64,000 bases of DNA from Bradyrhizobium sp. CCGUVB1N3 (GTDB taxonomy: Bacteria; Pseudomonadota; Alphaproteobacteria; Rhizobiales; Xanthobacteraceae), in contig NZ_JANADR010000001.1 in the NCBI RefSeq assembly GCF_024199925.1, forward strand, positions 4,963,501 to 5,027,500, written 5' to 3'. This document shows, one piece after another, positions 35,160 through 45,310 of this stretch; position 1 is the stretch's first letter, and each line of letters starts with the position of its first letter. The position numbers and the translations under genes are program-made. The notes beneath the pieces are model-generated. The model was not told the origin of the DNA, searched no databases, and was given only the letters and a program-made list of their open reading frames with translations.

Positions 35160-37319
<2,160 letters not shown>

Positions 37320-37695
37320 CCATTGCTCCTAAACGCGCTTCATACAGGCGGCTCGCATGGGCCTGCCCGAATTCACTTGAACCTGTTTCGACGCTCTCGC
37401 TTCGTCAGATCTCGACACGGAAAGGGCGGCGCAAACCTCTTTTCGCCACCCCAGAACTTCTCTCGCCGGATTTGCCTAACGCTTCGTGAGCACCTTTGTC
37501 GCCGGCGAATGCAGGTAGAGTGCCAAACAGCGAATGCGCGGATTTATTCCTGACGCGTCTGTTATGCCTGCGGCCGCCTCTGGCCAAAGTGCTACAAGAC
37601 AGTTAAGCCTCGATTAACCCTGTTTCTGCCGCCAAACCTTGGATTTGGCGAGTCTTTTTGCGGTTCCGGCCCCGGCCGTCCGCATGATTCTTATC
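37320..37695. other. Intergenic region between dnaG and rpoD
   Basis: These 376 bases hold no supported gene. The interval probably carries the rpoD promoter region and the end of dnaG transcription. No hairpin with a T run stands out. Confidence 0.5.
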
Positions 37696-39705
37696 TCACA
37701 CGCTCTTCTGAGACCGGCCCGACAGCTCGCCAAAACCCTCGATCAGGGCTTCGGTGCCGTCGACCTCGGCCATCCTGGCCTTGACGTCACGCAGCCACGC
37801 CAAATTGGCCTCGCTGGGGTCTTCCCCCAAGGCCAGCTCGGCGTCTTTCAGCTCCCTAAGTAGTGAATGCCACTGCCGATGCAAGGCGACGAGCTGATTC
37901 CAGGTGGCAAGAACGTCATCCGGTGCTGCGCCCTCGCGTGCCCCGAACACGGCCTGGGTCGTGATGGCGCGCTCAACTCTTTGAAGTAGCGGAGAAAATC
38001 CGCCCCGATCGAGGTCGGCGCGCATCTTCTCGGCCTGCTCGGACGGGTCCGGGCTGTGGTGATGGTCGTTGGCGAAGGCGGCAATGATACCGGCACGGAG
38101 CTTGTGGGCCTCGGGATGGGCCAGCTCCAGCGCGGCGACCTCCTCCAGATGGTCGTGCAGCAGCCAGGGGTGGTTGATCAGGCTTTGCAGGATCAGGGCT
38201 TCCCTGCGGGAGATGGCGCTGCGCTGTCCCCGCATGATCGGGCTTGCCGCGAGCTGCGGGCTCGCCGCCTGGTACGGACCGGAGGGGAGCGAGGTGGGAA
38301 TCGGGCCGCCGCGGCGCCCCTGGCCGGCGAATCGATTCGCGCCGCCCCCGCTGCGAGGCTGGAAGGAGCGGCCGGGCTGCGCGCGAAAATTGCCGCGACC
38401 GGCGAAGCCGCCGCGCCCGCCGTCTTCAGGCGCAAAGGTGCGCTGCAGGCGCACGGCGAGATCCTGACGATAGTAGCGCCGCACGACCTCGTCGCGGATG
38501 CCGTTGCTGAGCTCGTTGATGCGCGCCTCCAGCGCGGCGCGGCGCTCGGGCGTGACAAAGCTGCCGCCTTCGAGCTCGCGCGACCAGATCACGTCCGCAA
38601 GCGGTCGCGCCGCCGCGATGACCTCCTCGACCGCGCCGCGACCACCGGAGCGCACGAGATCGTCGGGGTCCTGCCCCTCCGGCAGCAGCGCGAAGCGTAG
38701 GCTCTTTCCGGGCGCGAGGAACGGCAAGGCAAGGTCCGCAGCACGATAAGCGGCCTTCTGGCCGGCCTTGTCGCCGTCGAAGCACAGGATCGGCTCGTCC
38801 GCCATCTTCCAGAGCAGCGCGAGCTGGCTTTCGGTCAGCGCGGTACCGAGCGGCGCGACGCTGCCTGCAAAGCCCGCGGTGACCATGGCGATGACGTCGA
38901 CATAGCCTTCGACCACGATCAACGCCGCGCCGTCATGCGCAGCTTTCCGCGCGGTGGCGTGGTTGTAGAGATTGTCGCCCTTGTGGAAGAGCGGCGTCTC
39001 CGGCGAGTTCAGGTATTTGGCCGGGACGTCCTTCTCCAGCGCCCGCCCGCCGAAGGCGATGACGCGGCCGCGCAAGTCAGTGATCGGAAACATCACGCGG
39101 TCGCGGAAGCGGTCGTAGGGGACGGGGATGTCGTTGCCCGCGACCAACAGGCCGGTCTCGATCATGTCCTCGACAGAGACGCCCTGCTTGCCCAGATGCT
39201 CTTTCAGCGCAAAGCGCTCGGGTGGCGGCGGCGCATAGCCGAGGCGGAACTGCAACTGCGTCGCAGGCGAGATGGCGCGATCGGCGAGATAGCCCCGCGC
39301 CTTGGCGCCCAGGCGCGAAGCCAGCGTCTCGGCAAAGAACTTTGCCGCGAGCTCCATGACGTCATGCAGTGTCCTGCGGCGCTGCTCGTGCCGCGCGGCA
39401 TCCGGGGTTGCCGCCGGCAGCGGCAGGCCCGCCATGTTGGCAAGCCGCTCGACCGCTTCGCCGAACGGCAGGCCGTCGGTCTCCATCACGAAGGTGATGA
39501 TGTCGCCGTGCTTGCCGGAGGAGAAGTCGTGGTAAAAACCCTTCTGGTCGTTGACGTAGAAGGACGGCGTCTTCTCCTGCTGGAACGGCGACAGCCCCTT
39601 CCACTCCCGCCCCGCCTTCTTCAGCTTCACGCGCTTGCCCACGACTTCGGAGACCGAAAGCCGGGCACGCAGCTCGTCGAGGAATTGGGGCGTGAAGCGC
39701 AGCAT
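37696..39705 (-). CDS. dnaG: DNA primase DnaG
   Basis: The 669-residue protein has an N-terminal zinc-ribbon-type domain, the catalytic TOPRIM domain with LIVVEGYVDVIAMVTAG near residue 265 and CFDGDKAGQKAAYRAADL near 310, and a C-terminal helicase-binding domain after a Gly/Arg/Phe-rich linker (about 430-480). The N-terminal domain lacks the normal ligands: the usual CPFH...CFGCG pattern is GLSPFQQEKTPSF...FYHDFSSGKHGD. The gene is otherwise full length and certainly functional as replication primase. Confidence 0.96.
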   Translation of the reverse strand: MLRFTPQFLDELRARLSVSEVVGKRVKLKKAGREWKGLSPFQQEKTPSFYVNDQKGFYHDFSSGKHGDIITFVMETDGLPFGEAVERLANMAGLPLPAATPDAARHEQRRRTLHDVMELAAKFFAETLASRLGAKARGYLADRAISPATQLQFRLGYAPPPPERFALKEHLGKQGVSVEDMIETGLLVAGNDIPVPYDRFRDRVMFPITDLRGRVIAFGGRALEKDVPAKYLNSPETPLFHKGDNLYNHATARKAAHDGAALIVVEGYVDVIAMVTAGFAGSVAPLGTALTESQLALLWKMADEPILCFDGDKAGQKAAYRAADLALPFLAPGKSLRFALLPEGQDPDDLVRSGGRGAVEEVIAAARPLADVIWSRELEGGSFVTPERRAALEARINELSNGIRDEVVRRYYRQDLAVRLQRTFAPEDGGRGGFAGRGNFRAQPGRSFQPRSGGGANRFAGQGRRGGPIPTSLPSGPYQAASPQLAASPIMRGQRSAISRREALILQSLINHPWLLHDHLEEVAALELAHPEAHKLRAGIIAAFANDHHHSPDPSEQAEKMRADLDRGGFSPLLQRVERAITTQAVFGAREGAAPDDVLATWNQLVALHRQWHSLLRELKDAELALGEDPSEANLAWLRDVKARMAEVDGTEALIEGFGELSGRSQKSV

Positions 39706-39867
39706 GGGGTGATTCTAGGCGTGAGTCGGGGCCTTGTGCCAGCCCGCTAGCCATATAGGGCTGGCTCTCGGAAATACGACGGTCGTGGGGTTTCTCCCGG
39801 TTATTCACAGGGGCTCTCCCACCACGTCGCGCTTGAACCCCGCGGGGTTCCGCGCTTCCATGTCCCC

Positions 39868-40431
39868 ATGTTCACGACGTTTCGAGGCGGCCACAGCGGG
39901 GGTTGGCGCGTCACCTCGGTCTCACCCGTCAAGGGTGATCCCCTGCCATTCATGCCGGCGCTGTCGGTGGTCGACAGCGAGGCGGCGGCGCTGCCGCTTG
40001 TGCCGTCGCGCAATTCGTGGCGGCTGGTCGGCGTCGCGAGCTATCTCCGCTACACCGAGCGCGCCGAGAAGGAGCAGCTCGTCGCGGTTCAGGCCGGTCT
40101 CGGCCGCACCGAGGCGACCAGCGCGGCGCTGATCCCGATCCGCAAATCGCAGGCCTGGTGGGACCTCACGGCCGAAGAGCGGCGCAGGATATTCGAGGAC
40201 AAGTCGCACCATATCGCCAGCAGCCTGCGCTTTTTGCCGGCGATCGCGCGGCAGCTCTATCACTGCCGCGATCTCGGCGAGCCGTTCGACTTCCTGACCT
40301 GGTTCGAATTCGCGCCGGCGCACGCCTCGCTGTTCGAGGAGCTGGTCGCGATGCTGCGCACGACCGAGGAGTGGTCCTACGTCGAGCGCGAGGTCGACGT
40401 GCGCGTGGTGCGCGAAGTGCTCGCAGGCTAA
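39868..40431 (+). CDS. cld: Dimeric (clade 2) chlorite dismutase-like heme protein
   Basis: The 187-residue protein has the length of the short, dimeric chlorite dismutases. Key features are RYTERAEKEQL near 61, IPIRKSQAWWDLTAEERRRIFEDKSHH around 89-115, and FDFLTWFEFAP. H115 in DKSHHIA fits the proximal heme ligand, and R128, exactly 13 residues later in AIARQL, fits the distal catalytic arginine. Both residues needed to convert chlorite to chloride and oxygen are therefore present. It is monocistronic and no perchlorate or chlorate reductase is nearby, so a detoxification or other heme role is likely. Confidence 0.85.
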   Translation: MFTTFRGGHSGGWRVTSVSPVKGDPLPFMPALSVVDSEAAALPLVPSRNSWRLVGVASYLRYTERAEKEQLVAVQAGLGRTEATSAALIPIRKSQAWWDLTAEERRRIFEDKSHHIASSLRFLPAIARQLYHCRDLGEPFDFLTWFEFAPAHASLFEELVAMLRTTEEWSYVEREVDVRVVREVLAG

Positions 40432-40433
40432 AG

Positions 40434-40580
40434 CATGATCCGGCCCCGAAGGGCCGCGTTAGCGCAAAGTGTGAAGCGGTTTTCCCTCGCGACAAACGCG
40501 AAACGCGTTTGCGCGGAGACCATGCGCAAACAACAACCTAAAGCGCGATGACGATTCATCCTAATCTCATCGCGCTTTAG
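40434..40580. repeat. Interspersed repeat block ending in the 43-base palindrome, copy 2
   Basis: After the chlorite dismutase gene come AAAGCATGATCCGG, a GTGTGAAGCGGTTTTCC segment and the palindrome CTAAAGCGCGATGA...TCATCGCGCTTTAG (40538-40580), which differs at two loop bases from the copy at 25060. Its end supplies the stop codon of the gamma-glutamylcyclotransferase gene. Confidence 0.8.
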
Positions 40581-40975
40581 TGTTCGAGGAAACGGCCGGA
40601 CGCGATGTGCGGCAGGTCCGTGACCGGCCAGTTGTAGAGGTAGGTCCAGGCCTTCTCGGTCGCGCCATCCGCAGGCGTGACGTCGATCAGCGCGCGCAAA
40701 TATTCGGTCGGCTCGGGAAAGCCCTCGCCGCAGGCCTCGTACATGTCGAGCTCGCGCAGCAGCTCGTCCGGCGCGCGGAGGCGAAAGAGTTCGCCGTGCA
40801 CGAGGTCGGACGCGGCCTCCGACAGCAGGAGCCCCGGATAATGCTTCACGAGAACGAGCCGGCCGCGGCAGGTCGCATCCCCAAGGAAATCCGCATGCTC
40901 CGCCAAGAGCCGCGCCATCGGATGGTCGAAGCCGCGCATCAAGGTGCCGTAGACGAAGAGACGATCGGTGGTCAT
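40577..40975 (-). CDS. Gamma-glutamylcyclotransferase-like (AIG2/GGCT) protein
   Basis: The 132-residue product begins TTDRLFVYGTLMRGFDHP, the substrate-binding VYGTLxxG motif, and continues with VHGELFRLRAPDELLRELDMYE, where the conserved glutamate of this fold lies. ATG 40975 is used because it places this motif at residue 8; the frame's earlier start adds an unrelated head. Members cyclise gamma-glutamyl groups or act on related amides. Its last codon lies within the palindromic repeat. Confidence 0.85.
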   Translation of the reverse strand: MTTDRLFVYGTLMRGFDHPMARLLAEHADFLGDATCRGRLVLVKHYPGLLLSEAASDLVHGELFRLRAPDELLRELDMYEACGEGFPEPTEYLRALIDVTPADGATEKAWTYLYNWPVTDLPHIASGRFLEH

Positions 40976-41031
40976 GGGGTGTCTATAGCCGCCAATTGTA
41001 CGGAACAACAGCGCCACTCACCCGGTGTCGG

Positions 41032-41135
41032 CCTGGCGAAAGCCAGGACCTATAACCACCGAACGTGGGAGCAGGCAACCTGATGACCACGGCGTCGCGC
41101 CACACTGACAATCGGGATAATGGGCTTTCGCCAGG
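41032..41135. repeat. Inverted-repeat intergenic unit
   Basis: CCTGGCGAAAGCC (41032-41044) and GGCTTTCGCCAGG (41123-41135) are exact complements about 80 bases apart. This type of unit recurs between Bradyrhizobium genes. No gene lies inside. Confidence 0.6.
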
Positions 41136-41191
41136 ACGACACTGAGGAGACGTTGTGCCTGACATCGTCATTGCGATCGTGACGCGACAGC

Positions 41192-42007
41192 TCACGCCGC
41201 CTTCACCACCTCGTCGCTGACGACCTCGAACTTCTTCAATTCCATCCGGCCAAAGCTCGTCGACAGCGCGACGTCGGCGGCGTCGCGGCCCGTCGCCATC
41301 AGGATGCGGCCGATGCGCGGGACATTGTGGCGGGCATCGAAGGTGAGCCACTTGCCGGAGAGGTAGACCTGAAACCAGCCGGAAAAATCCATCGGGAACG
41401 GTTCGGGCGGAATGCCGATGTCGCCCATATAGCCGGTGCAGTAGCGCGCCGGAATGCCCATGCAGCGGCAGAAGGCGACCGCGAGATGCGCGAAGTCGCG
41501 GCAGACGCCGGAACGGCTTTCATAGACGTCGTGCGCCGACTTCATGTGATGGGCGTGCTCATAGCCGAAGGTGACGTGCTGATGCACGAACTCGGTGATC
41601 GCGCAGACGCGCGGCCAGCCAGGTTCACTCTTGGCGAACAGCGACCAGGCGATGTCGGTGAGCTTATCGGTCTCGCAATAGCGGCTCGGCATCAGATAGA
41701 GCAGAAGCTCGTTCGGCAGGTGCTCGATCGGCAATTGCTGCGCGGTCGGCATCACCTCGTCCGGCAGGCCGGTGTCGCGCACCAGCGCGCTGCCTTTCAG
41801 TGTGACGCCGCCCGCGGGCGCGACGAGGCGGCCGCAGATATTGCCAAAGCTGTCGTGATAGAAGCGGATCGGCACGTCCGGCTCGGCCACCACCGTCTCC
41901 TTGCCGATGATGTCGGCCTGGCGCGAGGGATGGATGTTGAGCATGATCACCATCGGCGTCGGCTGTGGCGCAGCGTAAGCAATCTCGAAGCCGACCTTGA
42001 TGTCCAT
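41192..42007 (-). CDS. Transglutaminase-like protein with an altered active-site histidine
   Basis: The 271-residue protein has an N-terminal beta sandwich and a transglutaminase-like core with the cysteine in SRSGVCRDFAHLAVAFCRCMGIPAR near residue 170. The expected catalytic histidine position in the DFxxWF segment is PMDFSGWFQVYLSGKW, where a serine stands where many relatives carry histidine. The aspartate FDARHN is present. It may be an inactive partner of the intact paralogue starting one base upstream (42008), with which it forms an operon. Confidence 0.8.
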   Translation of the reverse strand: MDIKVGFEIAYAAPQPTPMVIMLNIHPSRQADIIGKETVVAEPDVPIRFYHDSFGNICGRLVAPAGGVTLKGSALVRDTGLPDEVMPTAQQLPIEHLPNELLLYLMPSRYCETDKLTDIAWSLFAKSEPGWPRVCAITEFVHQHVTFGYEHAHHMKSAHDVYESRSGVCRDFAHLAVAFCRCMGIPARYCTGYMGDIGIPPEPFPMDFSGWFQVYLSGKWLTFDARHNVPRIGRILMATGRDAADVALSTSFGRMELKKFEVVSDEVVKAA

Positions 42008-42928
42008 CTACAAAACCTCTGTCTCCAGCTCCTCGTCGCTCTCTTGGTCGTCCGAGACCACCTTGATGTTCACCTCCATGGCCTCGAACGCCTCGGCCGA
42101 GCCGAGATAGACGCCATGCAGCGGGATCGCCTGGCGGGGATCGCGGGCCACCGCGACGCGGATCAGATCGCGCGTGCCGACGATGCCGTTGGTCGGATCG
42201 AGCTCGATCCAGCCCGCGCTCGGCAGGTACACCTGCACCCAGGCATGGGTCGAGCCGCCGCCGACATGGCGCGTCTCGAGATCCTCCGGCACGAAGATGT
42301 AGCCGGAGACGAATCGCGCGGCGATGCCGAGCCGGCGCAGCGCCTCGATCATGAACAGCGCGTAGTCGCGGCAGCTGCCGGTGCCCGTTTGCAGCGTGTC
42401 GAGCGGATGCTGCGTGCCCTGCTCATGACGCTTGCGATATTTGAAGGCCTTGCGGATGCCGTGCGTGATCCCGCTCAGGATCTTGAACGTCGGCGTCGGC
42501 GCCTCCTCGTCGAGGAAGCTGCGCGCCCATTCCGACAGCTCGCCGTCGGCATCGGCATATTGCGGCGTGATGTAGTGGACGAGGTCGGGGAATTCCTCGT
42601 CGTCATAGACGAAGGGATAGAAATAGGCCGGATCATCCGGCGTCAGCGCGAACTCCTCGACCGGATTGTGCTCGACGGTGACGTGCCAATCGAACGTCAA
42701 GACCTCCGCGCGCTCATCGAAATTCGCGATCGCGACCGAGTTGCCGAACACGTCGTGGATCCAGTGCAGCGACATCGGCTGGGGCGAAATATGAAGCCGG
42801 CTGTCGAGCACGCGCAGATCATGGCTATCGCGCGGGCGCAGCATGATGCGATGCTCGCCGAACGCCACCGGGCGGTTATAGCGATATTCGGTCTTGTGAT
42901 GAATCGTGAGCAGCGGCATCGTGGGCAA
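42008..42928 (-). CDS. Transglutaminase-like cysteine protease-fold protein
   Basis: The 306-residue protein carries an N-terminal domain (TEYRYNRPVAFGEHRIMLRPRD) followed by the transglutaminase core with the complete triad: C in GTGSCRDYALFMIEAL, H in GGGSTHAWVQVYLP and D in WIELDPTNG. Such proteins are found in bacteria beside ATP-grasp and alpha-E genes, which are not present here. It is the first gene of a two-gene operon with the altered paralogue. The substrate is unknown. Confidence 0.87.
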   Translation of the reverse strand: MPTMPLLTIHHKTEYRYNRPVAFGEHRIMLRPRDSHDLRVLDSRLHISPQPMSLHWIHDVFGNSVAIANFDERAEVLTFDWHVTVEHNPVEEFALTPDDPAYFYPFVYDDEEFPDLVHYITPQYADADGELSEWARSFLDEEAPTPTFKILSGITHGIRKAFKYRKRHEQGTQHPLDTLQTGTGSCRDYALFMIEALRRLGIAARFVSGYIFVPEDLETRHVGGGSTHAWVQVYLPSAGWIELDPTNGIVGTRDLIRVAVARDPRQAIPLHGVYLGSAEAFEAMEVNIKVVSDDQESDEELETEVL

Positions 42929-43010
42929 TCATGGTGATTTTGGATCGGCTAATCTATAGCGTTGGCTGCCCAATTTTAAGAGCAGAGTGCATTTTCCATA
43001 GGCAGTCAGG

Positions 43011-43814
43011 ATGACCTTAGAGGCGGCCGGCGCGACGAATCAGCTTCTCGGCAAGGGCGACATTCCGCCGGTGCATGAGACGAATGCGGCAGGAAGCGCG
43101 CCCTTTCTGCTCATTTGCGATCATTACGGGCGGGCGCTGCCGCACGCGCTCGGCGATCTCGGTGTCGCCGAGAGCGAGCTGACACGGCACATCGCCTGGG
43201 ACATCGGGATCGCCGGCGTCGCCGAGCGGCTGGCACGGATGCTGGATGCACATCTGATCGCGCAGCGCTATTCGCGGCTGGTGATCGACTGCAACCGCCC
43301 GCCAGGCGTCGCAAGCTCGATCCCCGTGATCTCGGAGGCAACGGTGATCCCGCGCAATGAGGGGATGTCCACCGATGAGCGCGACGCCCGGCGCCGTGAG
43401 ATTTTTGATCCCTATCACGGCCGCATCAATGCGGTGATCGACGCGCGTGTTCACGCCAGGCGGCCAACGGTGCTGGTCGCGCTGCACAGCTTCACGCCGG
43501 ACTATGCCGGCGTCGCGCGGCCCTGGCACATCGGCACGCTCTATCACCGCGACACGGTGCTGCCGCACCTCTTGCTGAAACATCTGCGCAGCGAAAGCGA
43601 TCTCGTCGTAGGCGACAACGAGCCCTATGCGGTGAGCGACCTCACCGACTACACCATCCCCGTCCACGGCGAAGCCCGCGGCCTCTTCAACACCGGCATC
43701 GAGATCCGCCAGGACCTGATCACGGACCAATCCGGCCAGCAGCAATGGGCGGAACGGCTGGCGAGGATTTTTGCAGAGATCGAGAAAGAGCTGAGGGCGG
43801 AGGGGCTGGTGTAG
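43011..43814 (+). CDS. N-formylglutamate amidohydrolase-family protein
   Basis: The 267-residue protein matches the N-formylglutamate amidohydrolase family with FLLICDHYGRALPHALGDLGV, the DIGIAGVAERLARMLDA segment, LVIDCNRP and HSFTPDYAG. The family hydrolyses N-formylglutamate at the end of one histidine-degradation route, but many members outside hut operons act on other N-acyl compounds. No hut gene is nearby, so the substrate is open. It diverges from the transglutaminase pair. Confidence 0.85.
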   Translation: MTLEAAGATNQLLGKGDIPPVHETNAAGSAPFLLICDHYGRALPHALGDLGVAESELTRHIAWDIGIAGVAERLARMLDAHLIAQRYSRLVIDCNRPPGVASSIPVISEATVIPRNEGMSTDERDARRREIFDPYHGRINAVIDARVHARRPTVLVALHSFTPDYAGVARPWHIGTLYHRDTVLPHLLLKHLRSESDLVVGDNEPYAVSDLTDYTIPVHGEARGLFNTGIEIRQDLITDQSGQQQWAERLARIFAEIEKELRAEGLV

Positions 43815-43883
43815 CCGCGGCTCGACGCAAGCCGCTGCTCATCTCTTCAATGACCGTGTCGCAACACGACACGCTGCGAGAGG

Positions 43884-44504
43884 CTATTTGGCGCGGGTCA
43901 GCGCCAGCCAGATACCGCCGCCGATCATGAAGCCGCCGGAAACGCGCGACATCATCCGCGTGCGGCGCGCCGAGAAGAATTTTCGGGCGCGGCCGGCAGC
44001 GGTGGCGTAGAGCGCGTCCGTCATCGCGGCCGTCACCATGAAGGTCGCGCCCAGCAGCGCGACCTGCGGGAAGTGATCGCGGTTCATGTCCATGAACTGC
44101 GGGATGAAGGCACCGAAGAACACCAGCACCTTCGGGTTCGACAGCAGCACCAGGAAACCTTGCAGGAAGAAACCGCCGCGCGGCGGCGCCGGCGGCTCGT
44201 CGACCTTGACACCCTCGACCGGCGACCAGATCAGCTTGATACCGAGCCAGATCAGATAGGCGGCACCGGCAAAGCGCACCCAGTCGAACCAGTAGCCCAT
44301 GGTCGCCATCAGCGAGGTCAGCCCGATCGCGACGACGCCGATCACGATCGCAAGACCGGCCTGCGCACCCGCGACGTTGGTCAGCGCCGCACGGGTTCCA
44401 TGCCTCAGACCATTGGCGATGACGAGCGTGACGATCGGACCAGGCAAAAGCGCCAGCGCAATGCAGGCGGCAACGAAGGCGAGATAGGCTTGCAAGGACA
44501 TCAT
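43884..44504 (-). CDS. LysE/RhtB-family exporter
   Basis: From ATG 44504 the 206-residue product is a six-helix exporter with LALLPGPIVTLVIANGLRHGTRAAL and GFLVLLSNPKVLVFFGAFIPQF, the two conserved loops of the family. It is a second paralogue of the gene at 26948. The frame's earlier start adds an unrelated N-terminus. The exported amino acid is unknown. Confidence 0.88.
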   Translation of the reverse strand: MMSLQAYLAFVAACIALALLPGPIVTLVIANGLRHGTRAALTNVAGAQAGLAIVIGVVAIGLTSLMATMGYWFDWVRFAGAAYLIWLGIKLIWSPVEGVKVDEPPAPPRGGFFLQGFLVLLSNPKVLVFFGAFIPQFMDMNRDHFPQVALLGATFMVTAAMTDALYATAAGRARKFFSARRTRMMSRVSGGFMIGGGIWLALTRAK

Positions 44505-44659
44505 GGGGAGGACTCGCTGAGGGAGTTGCGGGTTATTAATGCATGTTTGGCGCGGGGGCGAAAGCTCGACATGTGCGGCACGCAAACGCCACAAACACCG
44601 TCGTCATACCCCGCCACCGGGCCTCGCCTCCGGCGAGCCCGACGACAGGCTCCGGCGCG

Positions 44660-44740
44660 GTATCCAGTACGCCGCGGCCCCTCCGTATCCCATGACTGTC
44701 TCTGGGATACTGGATCACCCGCTTTCGCAGGTGATGACAG
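44660..44740. repeat. Intact copy of the interspersed repeat split by the IS at 29 kb
   Basis: TATCCAGTACGCCGCGGCC near the left and GATACTGGATCACCCGC near the right form partly inverted arms and match both halves flanking the IS3 element. It lies between the LysE gene and the hypothetical gene at 44769. Confidence 0.75.
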
Positions 44741-44768
44741 CAGCATGGGCGGCGCGATCGCGCCACCC

Positions 44769-45308
44769 TCACCTTCCATCCAGCGCAGCGATCATCCATC
44801 GCTTCAACTCCGGGGTTTCCAGGAACTCCAGCGCCGCGCGCTGCATCGCTCGCACTTCGCCTGCGCCCTGCACGACTGCGACAAGGAGATCGCAGCGACG
44901 CGACAGGGCGATGCCGGTGGCGTGGCGCGTGCCGTCGGGCATGTCGAGATCGTAGCGTCTGGCGCGACCATGCAGCTCGCCGACGCGCGACCGGTCGCCC
45001 GGCGCTGTCGCTACGAAACGCGGGCTGATCAGGTCGAGATCGGCGACACGATCGACCTCGTCGTCATCGACTACGCCGCGGTCGCAATTACAGAAGCCGA
45101 GCTTTGCACGGACATATAGCTCGGCGCCGGCGCAGGCCCCATCGCAGCGGAACGCACGGCCCGCGGGCCAGCCGTCGCGCGGGAACGGCCAGGCGATCTC
45201 GCGCCAATGTGCGGATGTCTCCACTGGTGCCGGCGCGAGTTGATACGCGCCGACGCCGGAGGCGCCGAGCGCGATCGCCGCAACCGCTATCGTCGCCGCG
45301 CGCCGCAT
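44769..45308 (-). CDS. Conserved hypothetical secreted protein
   Basis: The 179-residue protein has a signal-like N-terminus (RRAATIAVAAIALGASGVGAYQL) and a soluble domain with four cysteines arranged FRCDGACAG and GFCNCDRG, likely two disulfides. It starts 2 bases after the beta-propeller gene's stop and is co-transcribed with it. No function is recognised. Confidence 0.7.
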   Translation of the reverse strand: MRRAATIAVAAIALGASGVGAYQLAPAPVETSAHWREIAWPFPRDGWPAGRAFRCDGACAGAELYVRAKLGFCNCDRGVVDDDEVDRVADLDLISPRFVATAPGDRSRVGELHGRARRYDLDMPDGTRHATGIALSRRCDLLVAVVQGAGEVRAMQRAALEFLETPELKRWMIAALDGR

Positions 45309-45310
45309 CG

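Noticed and set aside
41327..42937. A 536-codon open frame antisense to the two transglutaminase-like genes
   Set aside because: It spans both conserved genes and has no motif or start site.
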